Shown: positions 46,534-57,341, counted from the stretch's first letter. The stretch: DNA of 64,000 bases from Paenibacillus catalpae (GCF_900112695.1 NZ_FOMT01000005.1:193957-257956); one strand, 5' to 3'. The notes: a model not told the origin generated them from the letters alone. Made by a program: numbers and translations.

Positions 46534-46971
46534 TTGCATACAATAGAAGAAATTATACAACGGATGGCCGGACAAGGATTACGCATTACGGATCAGCGTA
46601 AATCGTTGGCCAAATTATTCGCGGAAACTCCGGGCTACTTGGCACCTAAAGAAGTTTATGAATATATGGGCAAATCCTACACAGGATTAAGCTTTGATAC
46701 CGTATACCGCAATTTGCGCGTTATGGAGGAGCTTGGCGTAATCGAGCAGGTGATCTTCGAGGATGGCGTGAAGTTCAAGCTTCACTGCAGAGAGAACGAA
46801 CATCACCATCACATGATTTGTCTGCAATGCGGCCGGACGTATCCGATCACGTTCTGCCCGATGGAACAGACGGCAATACCTGATGATTTCCGGGTTGTGA
46901 AGCATAAGTTTGAAGTGTTTGGCTACTGCAAGGATTGCATTCAGGAAGATTCGGCGGCTGGAGTAAACTGA
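46534..46971 (+). CDS. zur: Fur-family zinc-responsive repressor Zur
   Basis: From the TTG at 46534 the product has 145 residues. It has a winged helix ([35 protein letters not shown]) and a Zn-binding dimer domain ([21 protein letters not shown] and [12 protein letters not shown]), with the CxxC pairs for structural zinc. The CPM and HKFE.YG.C.DC features are closer to B. subtilis Zur than to PerR or Fur. GGAGG at 46521 sets the start. It likely controls the zinc transporter 3.3 kb downstream. Overlaps yidD by one base. Confidence 0.87.
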   Translation: MHTIEEIIQRMAGQGLRITDQRKSLAKLFAETPGYLAPKEVYEYMGKSYTGLSFDTVYRNLRVMEELGVIEQVIFEDGVKFKLHCRENEHHHHMICLQCGRTYPITFCPMEQTAIPDDFRVVKHKFEVFGYCKDCIQEDSAAGVN

Positions 46972-47243
46972 TGGCCGGGAGCCGTACAGCTGTAAGAGTG
47001 CTGAAGGCACCGGTTATCTTCTATCGGAAAGTGATATCACCGCTCACCCCGCCAACCTGTCGCTACTATCCGACTTGCTCGGCATATGCCCTTGAGGCGT
47101 TGGAGAAGCATGGGGCTGTTAAAGGCTCGTGGCTTGCCGCGAAGCGCATTGCACGCTGTCATCCGTTCCATCCGGGGGGTTACGATCCCGTTCCGCCCGT
47201 ACCCGGTGAGCACGGAGAAGCGGGAGGTACGGCTGCTCCTTGA
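46971..47243 (+). CDS. yidD: Membrane protein insertion efficiency factor YidD
   Basis: From the ATG at 46971 the product has 90 residues and the YidD signature [19 protein letters not shown] (about 30-48) and [13 protein letters not shown]. YidD helps YidC insert proteins into the membrane. The ATG overlaps the zur stop codon, so it is coupled to zur. Confidence 0.93.
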   Translation: MAGSRTAVRVLKAPVIFYRKVISPLTPPTCRYYPTCSAYALEALEKHGAVKGSWLAAKRIARCHPFHPGGYDPVPPVPGEHGEAGGTAAP

Positions 47244-47268
47244 CAATGGAGCTCCTGATTGGTTATAT
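47240..47268 (+). promoter_or_regulatory. sigma-A promoter for the metS leader
   Basis: TTGACA at 47240-47245, overlapping the yidD stop, and TTATAT at 47263-47268 with a 17-base spacer. Confidence 0.75.
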
Positions 47269-47309
47269 TTTGTCATATAAGCATATTTGGTATATTCGAT
47301 GAACGGATG

Positions 47310-47577
47310 AGTACGATGCATAGTCCTTGACAGAGAGCCGGGCAAGACGCTGGAAGCCGGTATGGATAAACATCCGAAGATGGTCCCGGAGAATCTGTTT
47401 CCGAGCCTGCATGCCTGGGTTAGGAGATGGCGCGAAGCTGGCGTTAACAGCTCTGCCGCCTAACTGGCGGCGCACGAAGCTGCTGTGCTCCTGGTTAAAT
47501 GACTAAGCGCAGCGGGAATTTGGGTGGTACCGCGTGAGTGAATGTACTCTCGTCCCATGTTGGACGGGAGTTTTTTG
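47310..47577 (+). promoter_or_regulatory. T-box riboswitch, methionine-specific, upstream of metS
   Basis: The T-box sequence TGGGTGGTACCGCG lies at 47521-47534, followed by the terminator ACTCTCGTCC (47546-47555) with GGACGGGAGT (47562-47571) and six T. The probable specifier is ATG at 47380-47382 in CGAAGATGGTCCCGGAG, parallel to the GGC of the glyQS leader. Uncharged tRNA-Met would promote readthrough into metS. Confidence 0.93.
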
Positions 47578-47593
47578 CGTTCTCGTAACTTAA

Positions 47594-49612
<2,019 letters not shown>

Positions 49613-49781
49613 GGATAAAGTAATGAAAAGGACCGCCCGGATCTTGGATCCGCGGCGGTTCTCTTGCGTACGGACGTATGGCCGGGTACAAGCGTGTTAA
49701 TAGTAGTAAATAGTATAATCACAAATATAAGTGGATAGGTTCCAACTATACGAAGCTTGTTGAATAAGTAGATATTGTGGG

Positions 49782-49810
49782 TTGACAGGGTCTCCCCCCG
49801 CTCGTATAAT
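49782..49810 (+). promoter_or_regulatory. Consensus sigma-A promoter of znuACB
   Basis: TTGACA at 49782-49787 and TATAAT at 49805-49810 with a 17-base spacer. Transcription should begin near 49817, inside the Zur-like palindrome. Confidence 0.85.
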
Positions 49811-49814
49811 CTTA

Positions 49815-49838
49815 AACGTAATAGTAACGATTACTAAA
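49815..49838. promoter_or_regulatory. Zur-like operator
   Basis: The sequence from 49815 holds TAGTAA-CGA-TTACTA (49822-49836), a dyad, overlapping a GTAAT...ATTAC pair (49818-49822 and 49830-49834). It resembles the Bacillus Zur box (TCGTAATnATTACGA) and covers the predicted transcription start of a zinc uptake operon. Confidence 0.65.
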
Positions 49839-49866
49839 TAGAGAGATGGAAATGGAGATTATACGA

Positions 49867-50847
49867 ATGCGTTATACGAAATCTATCAGCCTGCTGCTGC
49901 TGGCCGTAACTGTAGTTTTGTCAGCCTGCGGGAATAACTCGAATAAAACGCTTGTTGAAGGCAAGACCAATGTTGTAACTAGCTTCTATCCGCTTTATTA
50001 TTTGGCGTCGGAGATCGGTGGCGACAATGTCAATGTCGTTAACCTTATACCGGCTGGCGTTGAACCGCATGACTGGACACCCAAGAGTCAAGATTTGACG
50101 ATAGCTTCGAAAGCGCAGCTGTTTCTGTATAACGGCGCCGGGCTGGAAGGCTGGACGGATGACTTCCTGAAAGGTCTGCCGAAGAACAGCGGTCTCATCG
50201 CGGCAGAGATGAGTACAGGAATAGATTTGATTCACGGTAACCCCGAAGAAGAGGAAGAACATGCGGATGAAGAGCATGCCGATGAAGAGCATGCCGATGA
50301 AGAACATGATCATGATCTCGATGTGGATCCGCATACCTGGGTAAGTCCAAAGTCTGCTATCATTATGGCGGCGAATGTGAAAAACAGCCTGATACAGGCG
50401 GATGCTGCCCATAAGGATCAATTTGAAGCCAATTATAAGGAATTGGTGTCAAAGCTGGAAGCGCTGAACGATGAGTTTGAGAGCCAGTTAGCAGCCGCTC
50501 CCCATAAATCGATTGTCGTATCCCATCAAGCCTTTGGGTATTTGGCCAGAGATTACAGCCTGAAGCAAATTGCAATTACCGGTCTGTCGCCTGATGCAGA
50601 GCCTCGGGCTCAAGATTTGCTGGATGTTGCAAAGATCGTGAAATCGGAAGGGATTAAATATATTTATTTCGAAGAGCTGGTCTCTCCTGACCTGGCAAAG
50701 ACAATCGCTAATGAGACGGATGCCAAGCTTCTGGTTCTTAATCCGATCGAGGGTCTTACTCCAAAACAGGAAAAAGCAGGGGAAAATTATTTGACTTTGA
50801 TGGAACAAAATTTGCAAAATTTATTGACCGGATTACAGGAACAATAA
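49867..50847 (+). CDS. znuA: Zinc ABC transporter substrate-binding lipoprotein
   Basis: From the ATG at 49867 the product has 326 residues. The signal ends in the lipobox LSAC with Cys21. It is a cluster A-I metal-binding protein (VTSFYPLYYLASEIGGD, PHDWTPKS, DPHTWVSPK, SHQAFGYLARDY). A His/Glu/Asp-rich loop (about 121-145) has tandem HADEE repeats, typical of zinc proteins. GGAG at 49855 sets the start. Likely zinc-specific given the operator and zur. Confidence 0.93.
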   Translation: MRYTKSISLLLLAVTVVLSACGNNSNKTLVEGKTNVVTSFYPLYYLASEIGGDNVNVVNLIPAGVEPHDWTPKSQDLTIASKAQLFLYNGAGLEGWTDDFLKGLPKNSGLIAAEMSTGIDLIHGNPEEEEEHADEEHADEEHADEEHDHDLDVDPHTWVSPKSAIIMAANVKNSLIQADAAHKDQFEANYKELVSKLEALNDEFESQLAAAPHKSIVVSHQAFGYLARDYSLKQIAITGLSPDAEPRAQDLLDVAKIVKSEGIKYIYFEELVSPDLAKTIANETDAKLLVLNPIEGLTPKQEKAGENYLTLMEQNLQNLLTGLQEQ

Positions 50848-50878
50848 GAAGGTATTGGCAAGAGAGAGGAGGACAACG

Positions 50879-51679
50879 ATGCAAAACAACAGTTGCCATC
50901 AAGATATCATAACGCTTGAGGACGTATCGTTTTCCTATCAGAATCAAGCTGTTCATAAAGGGCTTAATTTCTCGGTAAAAGAACGTGACTTCATTGGACT
51001 TATCGGCTCCAACGGTGCAGGTAAAACCACTTTGCTGCGGATGATCGTCGGGCTGCTCAAGCCGGAGAGCGGTACGATCCGCCTGTTTGGCAAGCCGGTA
51101 TCCGAATTTAAGGAATGGGACCGGATCGGTTATGTCCCGCAAAAAAATTCATTTAACCCCTTGTTTCCGGCTACGGTTCGTGAGGTTGTGTTGTCCGGAC
51201 TGTACAGCCGGAATAAGCTGTTCCGCAAAATTACAAAGGCTGATCAGAAAAAATGTGACGATGCGCTGCATGCGATGAACATTGAGGATTTGGCCATGAA
51301 ACGGATTGGCGAGCTATCCGGAGGACAGCAGCAGCGTGTGTTCCTGGCGAGAGCGCTGATCAACAACCCTTCCCTTCTTATTTTGGATGAGCCTACGGTT
51401 GGTATTGATTCTGAGACGCAGGAAGGTTTCTTCCATATGATCAAGCACATGCATCAGCATCATAATATTACGTTTCTGATGGTATCGCATGATATGGAGA
51501 TGATCCGGTCCTATTTGGGCCAGCAGCCTGCGGCAGAGAGCGGCAAGCTGAAGTTTTACAAGAAGCATTCGCATGAGCTGCAGGATTGCGTAGAGAATGA
51601 TTTGACGCATAGCTTGAAGGAGCTCCGTCAACAAATGGAGAGCAGGAGAGAGGTCGTTACGGTTGGAAATCTTAGCTAG
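50879..51679 (+). CDS. znuC: Zinc ABC transporter ATP-binding protein
   Basis: The 266-residue product has Walker A GSNGAGKTT (about 48-56), signature LSGGQQQR near 149, Walker B LLILDEPTVGID near 171 and VSHDME near 208. The AGAGGAGG site sets the ATG; an in-frame start at 50855 precedes it. It follows znuA by 31 bases and overlaps the permease gene by 17. Confidence 0.94.
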   Translation: MQNNSCHQDIITLEDVSFSYQNQAVHKGLNFSVKERDFIGLIGSNGAGKTTLLRMIVGLLKPESGTIRLFGKPVSEFKEWDRIGYVPQKNSFNPLFPATVREVVLSGLYSRNKLFRKITKADQKKCDDALHAMNIEDLAMKRIGELSGGQQQRVFLARALINNPSLLILDEPTVGIDSETQEGFFHMIKHMHQHHNITFLMVSHDMEMIRSYLGQQPAAESGKLKFYKKHSHELQDCVENDLTHSLKELRQQMESRREVVTVGNLS

Positions 51680-52472
51680 TGAGTTTTTTCAGCGGGCACT
51701 GATTGGAGGTGTGCTCATCGGGATAACGGCACCGCTTATGGGCATATTTCTGGTGCTGCGCCGCTTATCGATGATCGGGGATACGTTGTCCCATGTCTCG
51801 ATTGCGGGGGTGGCGCTTGGCTTCCTGCTTGGCGTATACCCGGTTGCCGTCGGCTTAATATTCGCGATTATTGCCTCGTTCTTTATTGAAAAGCTGAGGA
51901 AGACCTACAAATCCTATGCTGAATTGTCCATAGCGATTATTATGTCAGGCGGCGTTGCGCTCGCCTCTATTTTATTTACAATGGGCAGAGGCTATAATGT
52001 GAACGTGAACGGCTATTTATTCGGCAGTATTCTTACCCTCGATAATGTGGATTTGATTACGATTGCCGTCGTAACCGTCGTGGTGCTCATTGCGATCATT
52101 TCCCAACAGAAGGAGCTGTTTCTGCTGACGTTTGACGAAGATGCGGCAGCTGTAAGCGGCTTGCCCGTTCGGTTCTATAATGTTATGATTAGCGTGCTTA
52201 CTGCACTTGTCATTAGCGCGTCTATTAAAATCGTTGGAGCGCTGCTTGTTTCAGCTCTTCTCACCATTCCTGCAGCCTGCAGCCTGATTATCGCACGCAG
52301 CTTCCGTCAAAGCGTCATTACGGTCGTTATTATCGGCGAGCTTGCTGTTGTCTCTGGACTGATGCTGGCAGGCGTATGGAACCTTGCGCCGGGTGGTACA
52401 ATCGTGTTGTTATTGATTGCGATTATGCTTGTTCTTATGCTGCTGAAGCGCGGTATGAGGATGGGCAGTTAA
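51663..52472 (+). CDS. znuB: Zinc ABC transporter permease
   Basis: The 269-residue membrane protein is of the ABC-3 permease family: LRRLSMIGDTLSHVSIAGVA near 35-55 and eight or nine helices. It starts with TTG inside znuC, so it is translationally coupled. ccdA follows after 21 bases and may share the transcript. Confidence 0.93.
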   Translation: MEILASEFFQRALIGGVLIGITAPLMGIFLVLRRLSMIGDTLSHVSIAGVALGFLLGVYPVAVGLIFAIIASFFIEKLRKTYKSYAELSIAIIMSGGVALASILFTMGRGYNVNVNGYLFGSILTLDNVDLITIAVVTVVVLIAIISQQKELFLLTFDEDAAAVSGLPVRFYNVMISVLTALVISASIKIVGALLVSALLTIPAACSLIIARSFRQSVITVVIIGELAVVSGLMLAGVWNLAPGGTIVLLLIAIMLVLMLLKRGMRMGS

Positions 52473-52493
52473 CTTCGACTGAGGTGTTTAACT

Positions 52494-53210
52494 TTGGATA
52501 ACATTAACGTATGGCTGGCGTTTGGCGCCGGCTTTGCTTCATTTATCTCGCCTTGCTGCCTGCCTTTATACCCCTCGTATTTATCTTACATAACCGGCAT
52601 TTCCGTAAGTGATCTGAAGCAAAATAACCATACCTCCCATATGAGAATGAGAACGATGTCGCATACCTTGTTTTTCATTCTCGGGTTCTGTACCGTTTAT
52701 TACACACTGGGCTACGGCTCCAATGTGTTCGCAGAGTTTTTCAGCCAATATGAGGATCTTATCCGTAAGCTTTCTGCCATATTGATCGTATTAATGGGGT
52801 TGTTCCTCGCCGGGATTTTCCAACCGCAGGTTCTGATGAAGGAACGCCGCTTCAACTTTGATCCGTCGAAGAAGACAGGTTATCTCGGCTCCTTTATATT
52901 CGGGATCGGTTTCTCGGCAGGTTGGACGCCATGTATCGGTCCTGCGCTAACCGCGATTCTTGCTCTGGCTGCATCTAAGCCTGGAACCTGGTTCCAGCTT
53001 ACCACTTCGTATGCGCTTGGCTTTGCGATTCCATTCTTCGCACTCGCCTTCTTCCTCGGTTCGGCACGCTGGCTGCTGAAATATTCGTCGGTTGTTATGC
53101 GGATAGGCGGTGGCGTTATGGTGTTGATGGGGATTCTTTTGTTTACCGATCAGATGACTAAAATTACGATTTGGCTGAACCAGGTAACTCCTGCTTTTTT
53201 GAAGTTTTAA
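52494..53210 (+). CDS. ccdA: Cytochrome c biogenesis protein CcdA family
   Basis: The 238-residue protein has six helices and the two redox Cys sites typical of CcdA/DsbD: SPCCLPLYPSYLSYI (about 19-33) and GWTPCIGPALTA (about 143-154). It passes electrons from cytoplasmic thioredoxin across the membrane. It starts with TTG behind GAGGTG. It follows znuB closely; no functional link with zinc is shown by sequence. Confidence 0.92.
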   Translation: MDNINVWLAFGAGFASFISPCCLPLYPSYLSYITGISVSDLKQNNHTSHMRMRTMSHTLFFILGFCTVYYTLGYGSNVFAEFFSQYEDLIRKLSAILIVLMGLFLAGIFQPQVLMKERRFNFDPSKKTGYLGSFIFGIGFSAGWTPCIGPALTAILALAASKPGTWFQLTTSYALGFAIPFFALAFFLGSARWLLKYSSVVMRIGGGVMVLMGILLFTDQMTKITIWLNQVTPAFLKF

Positions 53211-53233
53211 TGGCGTGGCGTGATCAAATCGAG

Positions 53234-53263
53234 TTGCAGTGGCATTAAAAATCAGTGTATGAT
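53234..53263 (+). promoter_or_regulatory. Candidate promoter of mntR
   Basis: TTGCAG at 53234-53239 and TATGAT at 53258-53263 with an 18-base spacer. Confidence 0.5.
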
Positions 53264-53318
53264 ACTTAGAGTAACGCCATGAGACAAGGTGTAGAATGCA
53301 GGGTTAGGGGGTTCTTCA

Positions 53319-53741
53319 TTGCCGACTCCGAGCATGGAAGACTACTTGGAACGTATTTATAAGCTTATAGATGAGAAAGGCTATGCGCGCGTTTCGGATA
53401 TTGCCGAAGGGCTTGAGGTGCATCCTTCATCTGTCACCAAGATGATTCAGAAGCTGGACAAAGACAACTATTTGATTTATGAGAAATACCGCGGACTTGT
53501 TCTGACAAGCAAAGGAAAAAAGATGGGCAAGCGGCTTGTTGACCGCCATCATTTGCTGGAGTCATTCCTGACGATTATCGGTGTTCAGGAAGAGAATATT
53601 TATCGCGATGTAGAAGGCATCGAGCATCATTTGAGCTGGGATTCGATTACTTGTATAGAGACATTGGTCGAATACTTTAACCGTGAGCCATCTCGCCTTG
53701 ACGAGCTGAGAGGGATCCGGACTGAACTTGAAACCGAGTGA
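53319..53741 (+). CDS. mntR: Manganese-responsive regulator MntR
   Basis: The 140-residue product begins [20 protein letters not shown] and matches MntR closely: DtxR-type winged helix with [16 protein letters not shown] and a metal-binding dimer domain (Asp8, Glu11 type ligands; HHLLESFL and EGIEHHLSW near 78-108). It represses manganese uptake genes when manganese is high. It starts with TTG behind TAGGGGG. No mntH or mntABC is in the window. Confidence 0.95.
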   Translation: MPTPSMEDYLERIYKLIDEKGYARVSDIAEGLEVHPSSVTKMIQKLDKDNYLIYEKYRGLVLTSKGKKMGKRLVDRHHLLESFLTIIGVQEENIYRDVEGIEHHLSWDSITCIETLVEYFNREPSRLDELRGIRTELETE

Positions 53742-53742
53742 A

Positions 53743-53771
53743 AAGCTCGCCGCTTGCGGCGGGCTTTTTTA
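53743..53771 (+). terminator. Terminator of mntR
   Basis: AGCTCGCCGC pairs with GCGGCGGGCT around TT, followed by TTTTTT. Confidence 0.85.
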
Positions 53772-53823
53772 GTTGCCTTGTTGGTCATGGCAGCCTACGG
53801 CTTGGGTATGAACAGACAACCTA

Positions 53824-53855
53824 AAAAGCCCGCCGCGAAATCGGCGGGCTTTATA
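53824..53855 (-). terminator. Second terminator hairpin, facing the minus-strand gene
   Basis: AAAGCCCGCCG (53824-53834) pairs with CGGCGGGCTTT (53841-53851). It is T-rich on both ends. The stem resembles the mntR terminator, so it may serve the minus-strand gene at 54075. Confidence 0.7.
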
Positions 53856-53884
53856 GCAAGCAAACAACTCAAGTTGCAGCTACG

Positions 53885-54066
53885 TTGTATAATATGCAAT
53901 GTATATTCCAATTACTAGGAGGTTTTTATCTGTATGTTGTACATTATGCAGTATATAGAATGATTACCTGCCTTTGTAAGTGCCTCTAGGCTGAATATCC
54001 TGCAGAATATACAATGCAGCCTGCATGGTAAGGTGTTTAGAGCTAATTACATTGCACAATGTACAA
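53885..54066. repeat. Four-site palindromic intergenic element, copy 2
   Basis: Four 15-base motifs lie at 53885-53899 (TTGTATAATATGCAA) and 53937-53951 (TTGTACATTATGCAG), and in the opposite orientation at 54000-54014 and 54052-54066. Spacings are 52, 63 and 52, as in the element at 23984. It lies between convergent mntR and the glycosylase gene, ending nine bases before the latter's stop. Confidence 0.8.
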
Positions 54067-54074
54067 TCCAGACA

Positions 54075-54665
54075 TCAATCAATGCCTTTAATGCCAAGCA
54101 CATCCCAAACCATCTCCCTGATCTCGGGAACTCTTTTTTCCTCGAACGACGGGTGGGATTTGAACCATCTAATATTAAGCGGAGAAGGATGGGGGAGGAC
54201 GATGGTTGGCTTGCCATTAAACAGAGAGTTTTTGAATATCAAATCTTCAAAGCTATCTTTTGGAAATAAGTATTTTGCTGCCCGGGCCCCAATAATGATG
54301 TAGAGTTGGTTATCGACCATTTCGATTTCTTTAGCCAGCCATTTATTCGCACAGGCAAGTGGTGGGGGGTTGTCTCCGCCCTTTGGATGTTTGCCCGGAA
54401 AGCAGTGAGCCAGCGCCGTAATATAGAAATTATCTTCATTGTAGAAAATATCGTCCGTGATTTGGTACCACTGATACTTCAGTTTGGCTCCCGACGGGTC
54501 ATTAAACGGCCGGCCGGTTTCATGCACCTTCTTGGAGGGAGCTTGACTGATCTGCATAATTTTTGACTGTTCCTTCCCATGGAAAATGGGGACTGGAGTG
54601 AAACCAAACTTCTGCCTGCAGTCCTGACACATCTCAATTTGTTTTTTTATTTCTTGAAAGCTCAT
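54075..54665 (-). CDS. Uracil-DNA glycosylase family protein
   Basis: The 196-residue product has UDG superfamily motifs: ISQAPSKKVHETGRPFNDPSG (motif 1 like, about 39-59) and LPHPSPLN (motif 3 like, about 157-164), with a CxxC at about 13-16. It is an uncommon, short branch and the first motif has SQAP in place of the usual GEAP or GQDP, so activity on uracil is not sure. The minus-strand GGAG site precedes the ATG. An AT-rich small gene lies just upstream. Confidence 0.82.
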   Translation of the reverse strand: MSFQEIKKQIEMCQDCRQKFGFTPVPIFHGKEQSKIMQISQAPSKKVHETGRPFNDPSGAKLKYQWYQITDDIFYNEDNFYITALAHCFPGKHPKGGDNPPPLACANKWLAKEIEMVDNQLYIIIGARAAKYLFPKDSFEDLIFKNSLFNGKPTIVLPHPSPLNIRWFKSHPSFEEKRVPEIREMVWDVLGIKGID

Positions 54666-54683
54666 GTTTTGATTCTCCGTTGT

Positions 54684-54815
54684 TTACATATTTTCCTCAA
54701 GATTGAACCATTTACAGTAACTCAAGAACAATTTTTTCTTAAGCTTATCGTTGATCATATAAAAGGTCTGTTCAAAGGCAAAATGATAGAAATCCAATAA
54801 ACGCACTTTGGCCAT
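54684..54815 (-). CDS. Small AT-rich hypothetical protein upstream of the glycosylase gene
   Basis: A 43-residue ORF (MAKVRLLDFYHFAFEQTFYM at the start) has an AGGAG site seven bases before its ATG and ends 18 bases before the glycosylase start. It is aromatic and Lys-rich; composition is clearly more AT-rich than its neighbours. No family recognised. The frame can extend to 54875 but without a ribosome site. Nothing else is recognised in 54816-54945. Confidence 0.45.
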   Translation of the reverse strand: MAKVRLLDFYHFAFEQTFYMINDKLKKKLFLSYCKWFNLEENM

Positions 54816-54961
54816 TTCATAGCTCCTATATATGTTAGGATTGTGCTTATTCTGATCATATTTTCTCACAACCATAACATGTAGACAATTCTACCCTGCA
54901 TATATACTTCTGATGGAAGCCGAATCCACGCTGCTTCCGTTGTCCGGAGGAGGATGCGGAA

Positions 54962-55891
54962 GTGAAGATTAATGCGGTGTTTGAAGGCGGAGGAGTGAAG
55001 GGCATATCGCTGGCAGGAGCGGTCAGAGCGGCGGAGATGCAGGGAATCGGCTTTGAGCGGGTGGCTGGGACTTCCAGCGGGGCTATTATTGCAGCGCTGA
55101 TTGCGGCGAATTACAGCGGCCTGGATATCAAGAGAATTGTGGAGACTACACCATTCTCGTCTTTTCTAAAAAGGTCTTTCATTTTTAATATGAAAGTGAT
55201 AAGTCCCGCATTGCGGCTGCTGATTAAGAAAGGTCTATATAGCGGTGAAGCGTTGGAATATTGGATTTCTCGCCTGATGGAGGCAAAGGGGATTCAAACG
55301 TTCGGGGATTTGCCGGACTGCAAGCTTCGCATTGTTGCTTCCGATATTACGAACGGGAGACTGCTCGTTTTGCCGGAAGATATTAAAATTTACGGAATGG
55401 ACCCGAAGAAGCTGAGCGTTGCCCGTGCAGTCCGGATGAGCGCAAGCATTCCTTATTTCTTCGACCCGGTAGTCGTCCGTTATTCCAAGCTTCATTCGTT
55501 AACCAATAAGGGGAAAGAGAAGCCCCAGCTTCACCAGGCTTATATTGTAGACGGCGGGCTGCTGAGCAACTTCCCGCTGTGGCTGTTTGATCAGGAGCAG
55601 GCGGGGAGGACAAATCCGGTTCCGACGGTAGGATTCCAAATGGTCGGTAAAAACGACAACGAACCGCATGAAATACGCGGTCCGTTGTCTATGCTTGAAG
55701 CGATATTCGAGACGATGATGCAAGCTCATGATGAGCGTTACATTAAAAAATATGCCCGTGAGCGGACGGTGAAGATTCCGACCTTAGGCGTTCGGACAAC
55801 TCAATTCCATCTGCCCGAAGGGATGGCGGAAAAGCTGTTTAAGTCCGGCTTTCAAGCGGCAAATCAGTTTTTTGAAGGATTCCGTCAGTGA
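54962..55891 (+). CDS. Patatin-like phospholipase family protein
   Basis: The 309-residue product has the patatin catalytic pattern: oxyanion loop GGGVKG at about 9-14, nucleophile GTSSG at about 36-40, and the Asp of the Ser-Asp dyad in DGGLLSN near 198. Such enzymes hydrolyse acyl lipids. It starts with GTG behind GGAGGAGGA. Its 3' end overlaps the convergent gene by seven bases. Confidence 0.93.
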   Translation: MKINAVFEGGGVKGISLAGAVRAAEMQGIGFERVAGTSSGAIIAALIAANYSGLDIKRIVETTPFSSFLKRSFIFNMKVISPALRLLIKKGLYSGEALEYWISRLMEAKGIQTFGDLPDCKLRIVASDITNGRLLVLPEDIKIYGMDPKKLSVARAVRMSASIPYFFDPVVVRYSKLHSLTNKGKEKPQLHQAYIVDGGLLSNFPLWLFDQEQAGRTNPVPTVGFQMVGKNDNEPHEIRGPLSMLEAIFETMMQAHDERYIKKYARERTVKIPTLGVRTTQFHLPEGMAEKLFKSGFQAANQFFEGFRQ

Positions 55892-56181
55892 TACTTCGGC
55901 AGATCATCGTCATCTTTGCCGCCATCAATAACGCGGAACGGCGCCCGGCGGGACTTCGGCTTTTGCCGTGGTGTCGTTCTGGTCTGTCTCACATAAGGCT
56001 GCTGTCTGACCCGGACACGGGTACCCCATGTGTTAGGCGGATATTTATACAGCAGGAAAATGACGCCCAGTACAATAATGGGAATTAGAAACGAAGTGAG
56101 ATGCTGTCCGATTCCGTATAAAATCCCGATTGCCAAAAGGGTCAGTACGACGATAGACGATGCGTTCCATCTCCGCGGCAT
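55885..56181 (-). CDS. Hypothetical two-helix membrane protein
   Basis: The 98-residue product has two adjacent helices (about 8-25 and 30-47), then a basic tail rich in Arg/Gln/Thr and an acidic end (GGKDDDDLPKYH). AGGTGAT on the minus strand precedes the ATG. No family recognised. It lies 30 bases downstream of the yqhQ-like gene on the same strand. Confidence 0.8.
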   Translation of the reverse strand: MPRRWNASSIVVLTLLAIGILYGIGQHLTSFLIPIIVLGVIFLLYKYPPNTWGTRVRVRQQPYVRQTRTTPRQKPKSRRAPFRVIDGGKDDDDLPKYH

Positions 56182-56211
56182 AATATCACCTGTCCTTTAT
56201 GTTTGAATGGA

Positions 56212-57171
56212 TTAAGCTTTCATGCTCATTTGCTTGTCAAGCTCGCGCATCCGGTTGAAGGAAGCGATGGATACGGCCACTTGATCATCCTTAGGCTCTT
56301 TTGTTGTGAGCAGTTGAAGCCACAGCCCAGGATAACCAAGGTAGCGCAATACCGGCACATCACGAAGAGCGTTCGTCCATCGGAGTACTTCATAAGAGAT
56401 ACCGAGTGTAACCGGCAGAAGCAGTATCCGGATGTAGACGCGCTCCCAGATCGTATCCCAGTCGAAAATAGGAAGGGAATAGATGATAACCCCTACGATA
56501 ACGGTAAAAATGATAAAGCTGCTGCCGCAGCGGTAATGCAGCCTGCTGTATTTTTGTACGTTGCTGACCGTTAATTCCTCGCCGGCTTCGTATGCGCTGA
56601 TTACTTTATGCTCTGCTCCATGATATTGGAAAAGCCGTTTAATCAGCGGCGTCATAGACATGAGATATAAGTAAACGAGCAGGATAATGAGTTTAATAAG
56701 TCCTTCTAACAGGTTATGACCAATTTTGTTCTCGAATACATTCTCGAACATTAAACTTTCGAGCGCTGCCGGAGCAGCGGTGAGGAGCAGCTTGCCGAAT
56801 ATGAAAGAAATAACGCCTGCAGCGGCAACGCCTACGATCATGGCGAGACTCCAGCCGGATTTCTCTTTTTTCTGAGCGGCGGCCTTGTCTGCCTCTGACA
56901 TATCCGAAGTCTCATCCTCCGCATAGGTCTCCATGGAGAAATTCAAATGCTGGGAGCCCTTGGCGCTGGAATCGATAATTCCGACAACACCCCGGACGAG
57001 AGGAATCCTTTTAAGCGATTGAATCCACCGCTGAGTCGTGCGGGGTACCTCGTAAAATACGATCTCATCGTTCTTCCTGCGTACCGCGGTTACATTTACA
57101 TGCTTGCCTGCGAACATGACGCCTTCGATCACAGCTTGTCCGCCGTAAATGCTTCTAGTGTTTTGAGACAA
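56212..57171 (-). CDS. yqhQ: DUF1385 membrane protein YqhQ
   Basis: The 319-residue product matches YqhQ: GGQAVIEGVMFAGKHVNVTA at the start, FQYHGAEHKVISAYE near 182-196 and RLHYRCGSSF near 210, with four or five helices. The function is unknown. It is divergent from yqhR, as in B. subtilis. Confidence 0.93.
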   Translation of the reverse strand: MSQNTRSIYGGQAVIEGVMFAGKHVNVTAVRRKNDEIVFYEVPRTTQRWIQSLKRIPLVRGVVGIIDSSAKGSQHLNFSMETYAEDETSDMSEADKAAAQKKEKSGWSLAMIVGVAAAGVISFIFGKLLLTAAPAALESLMFENVFENKIGHNLLEGLIKLIILLVYLYLMSMTPLIKRLFQYHGAEHKVISAYEAGEELTVSNVQKYSRLHYRCGSSFIIFTVIVGVIIYSLPIFDWDTIWERVYIRILLLPVTLGISYEVLRWTNALRDVPVLRYLGYPGLWLQLLTTKEPKDDQVAVSIASFNRMRELDKQMSMKA

Positions 57172-57341
57172 GAGCTTGTCACCTTCCTTAATAGTATCGT
57201 CCCGATCAGGTGACGAAAGGTATGAATCTATTGTACTTGATCGTTTGTATATTTGCCAACGCCATCATGTTGGTTATCCGCGGAGCTAACGTTGCATACT
57301 AGGAGAAGGCTAAAAGCGGATCATGAATGGAGGCAAAATGA

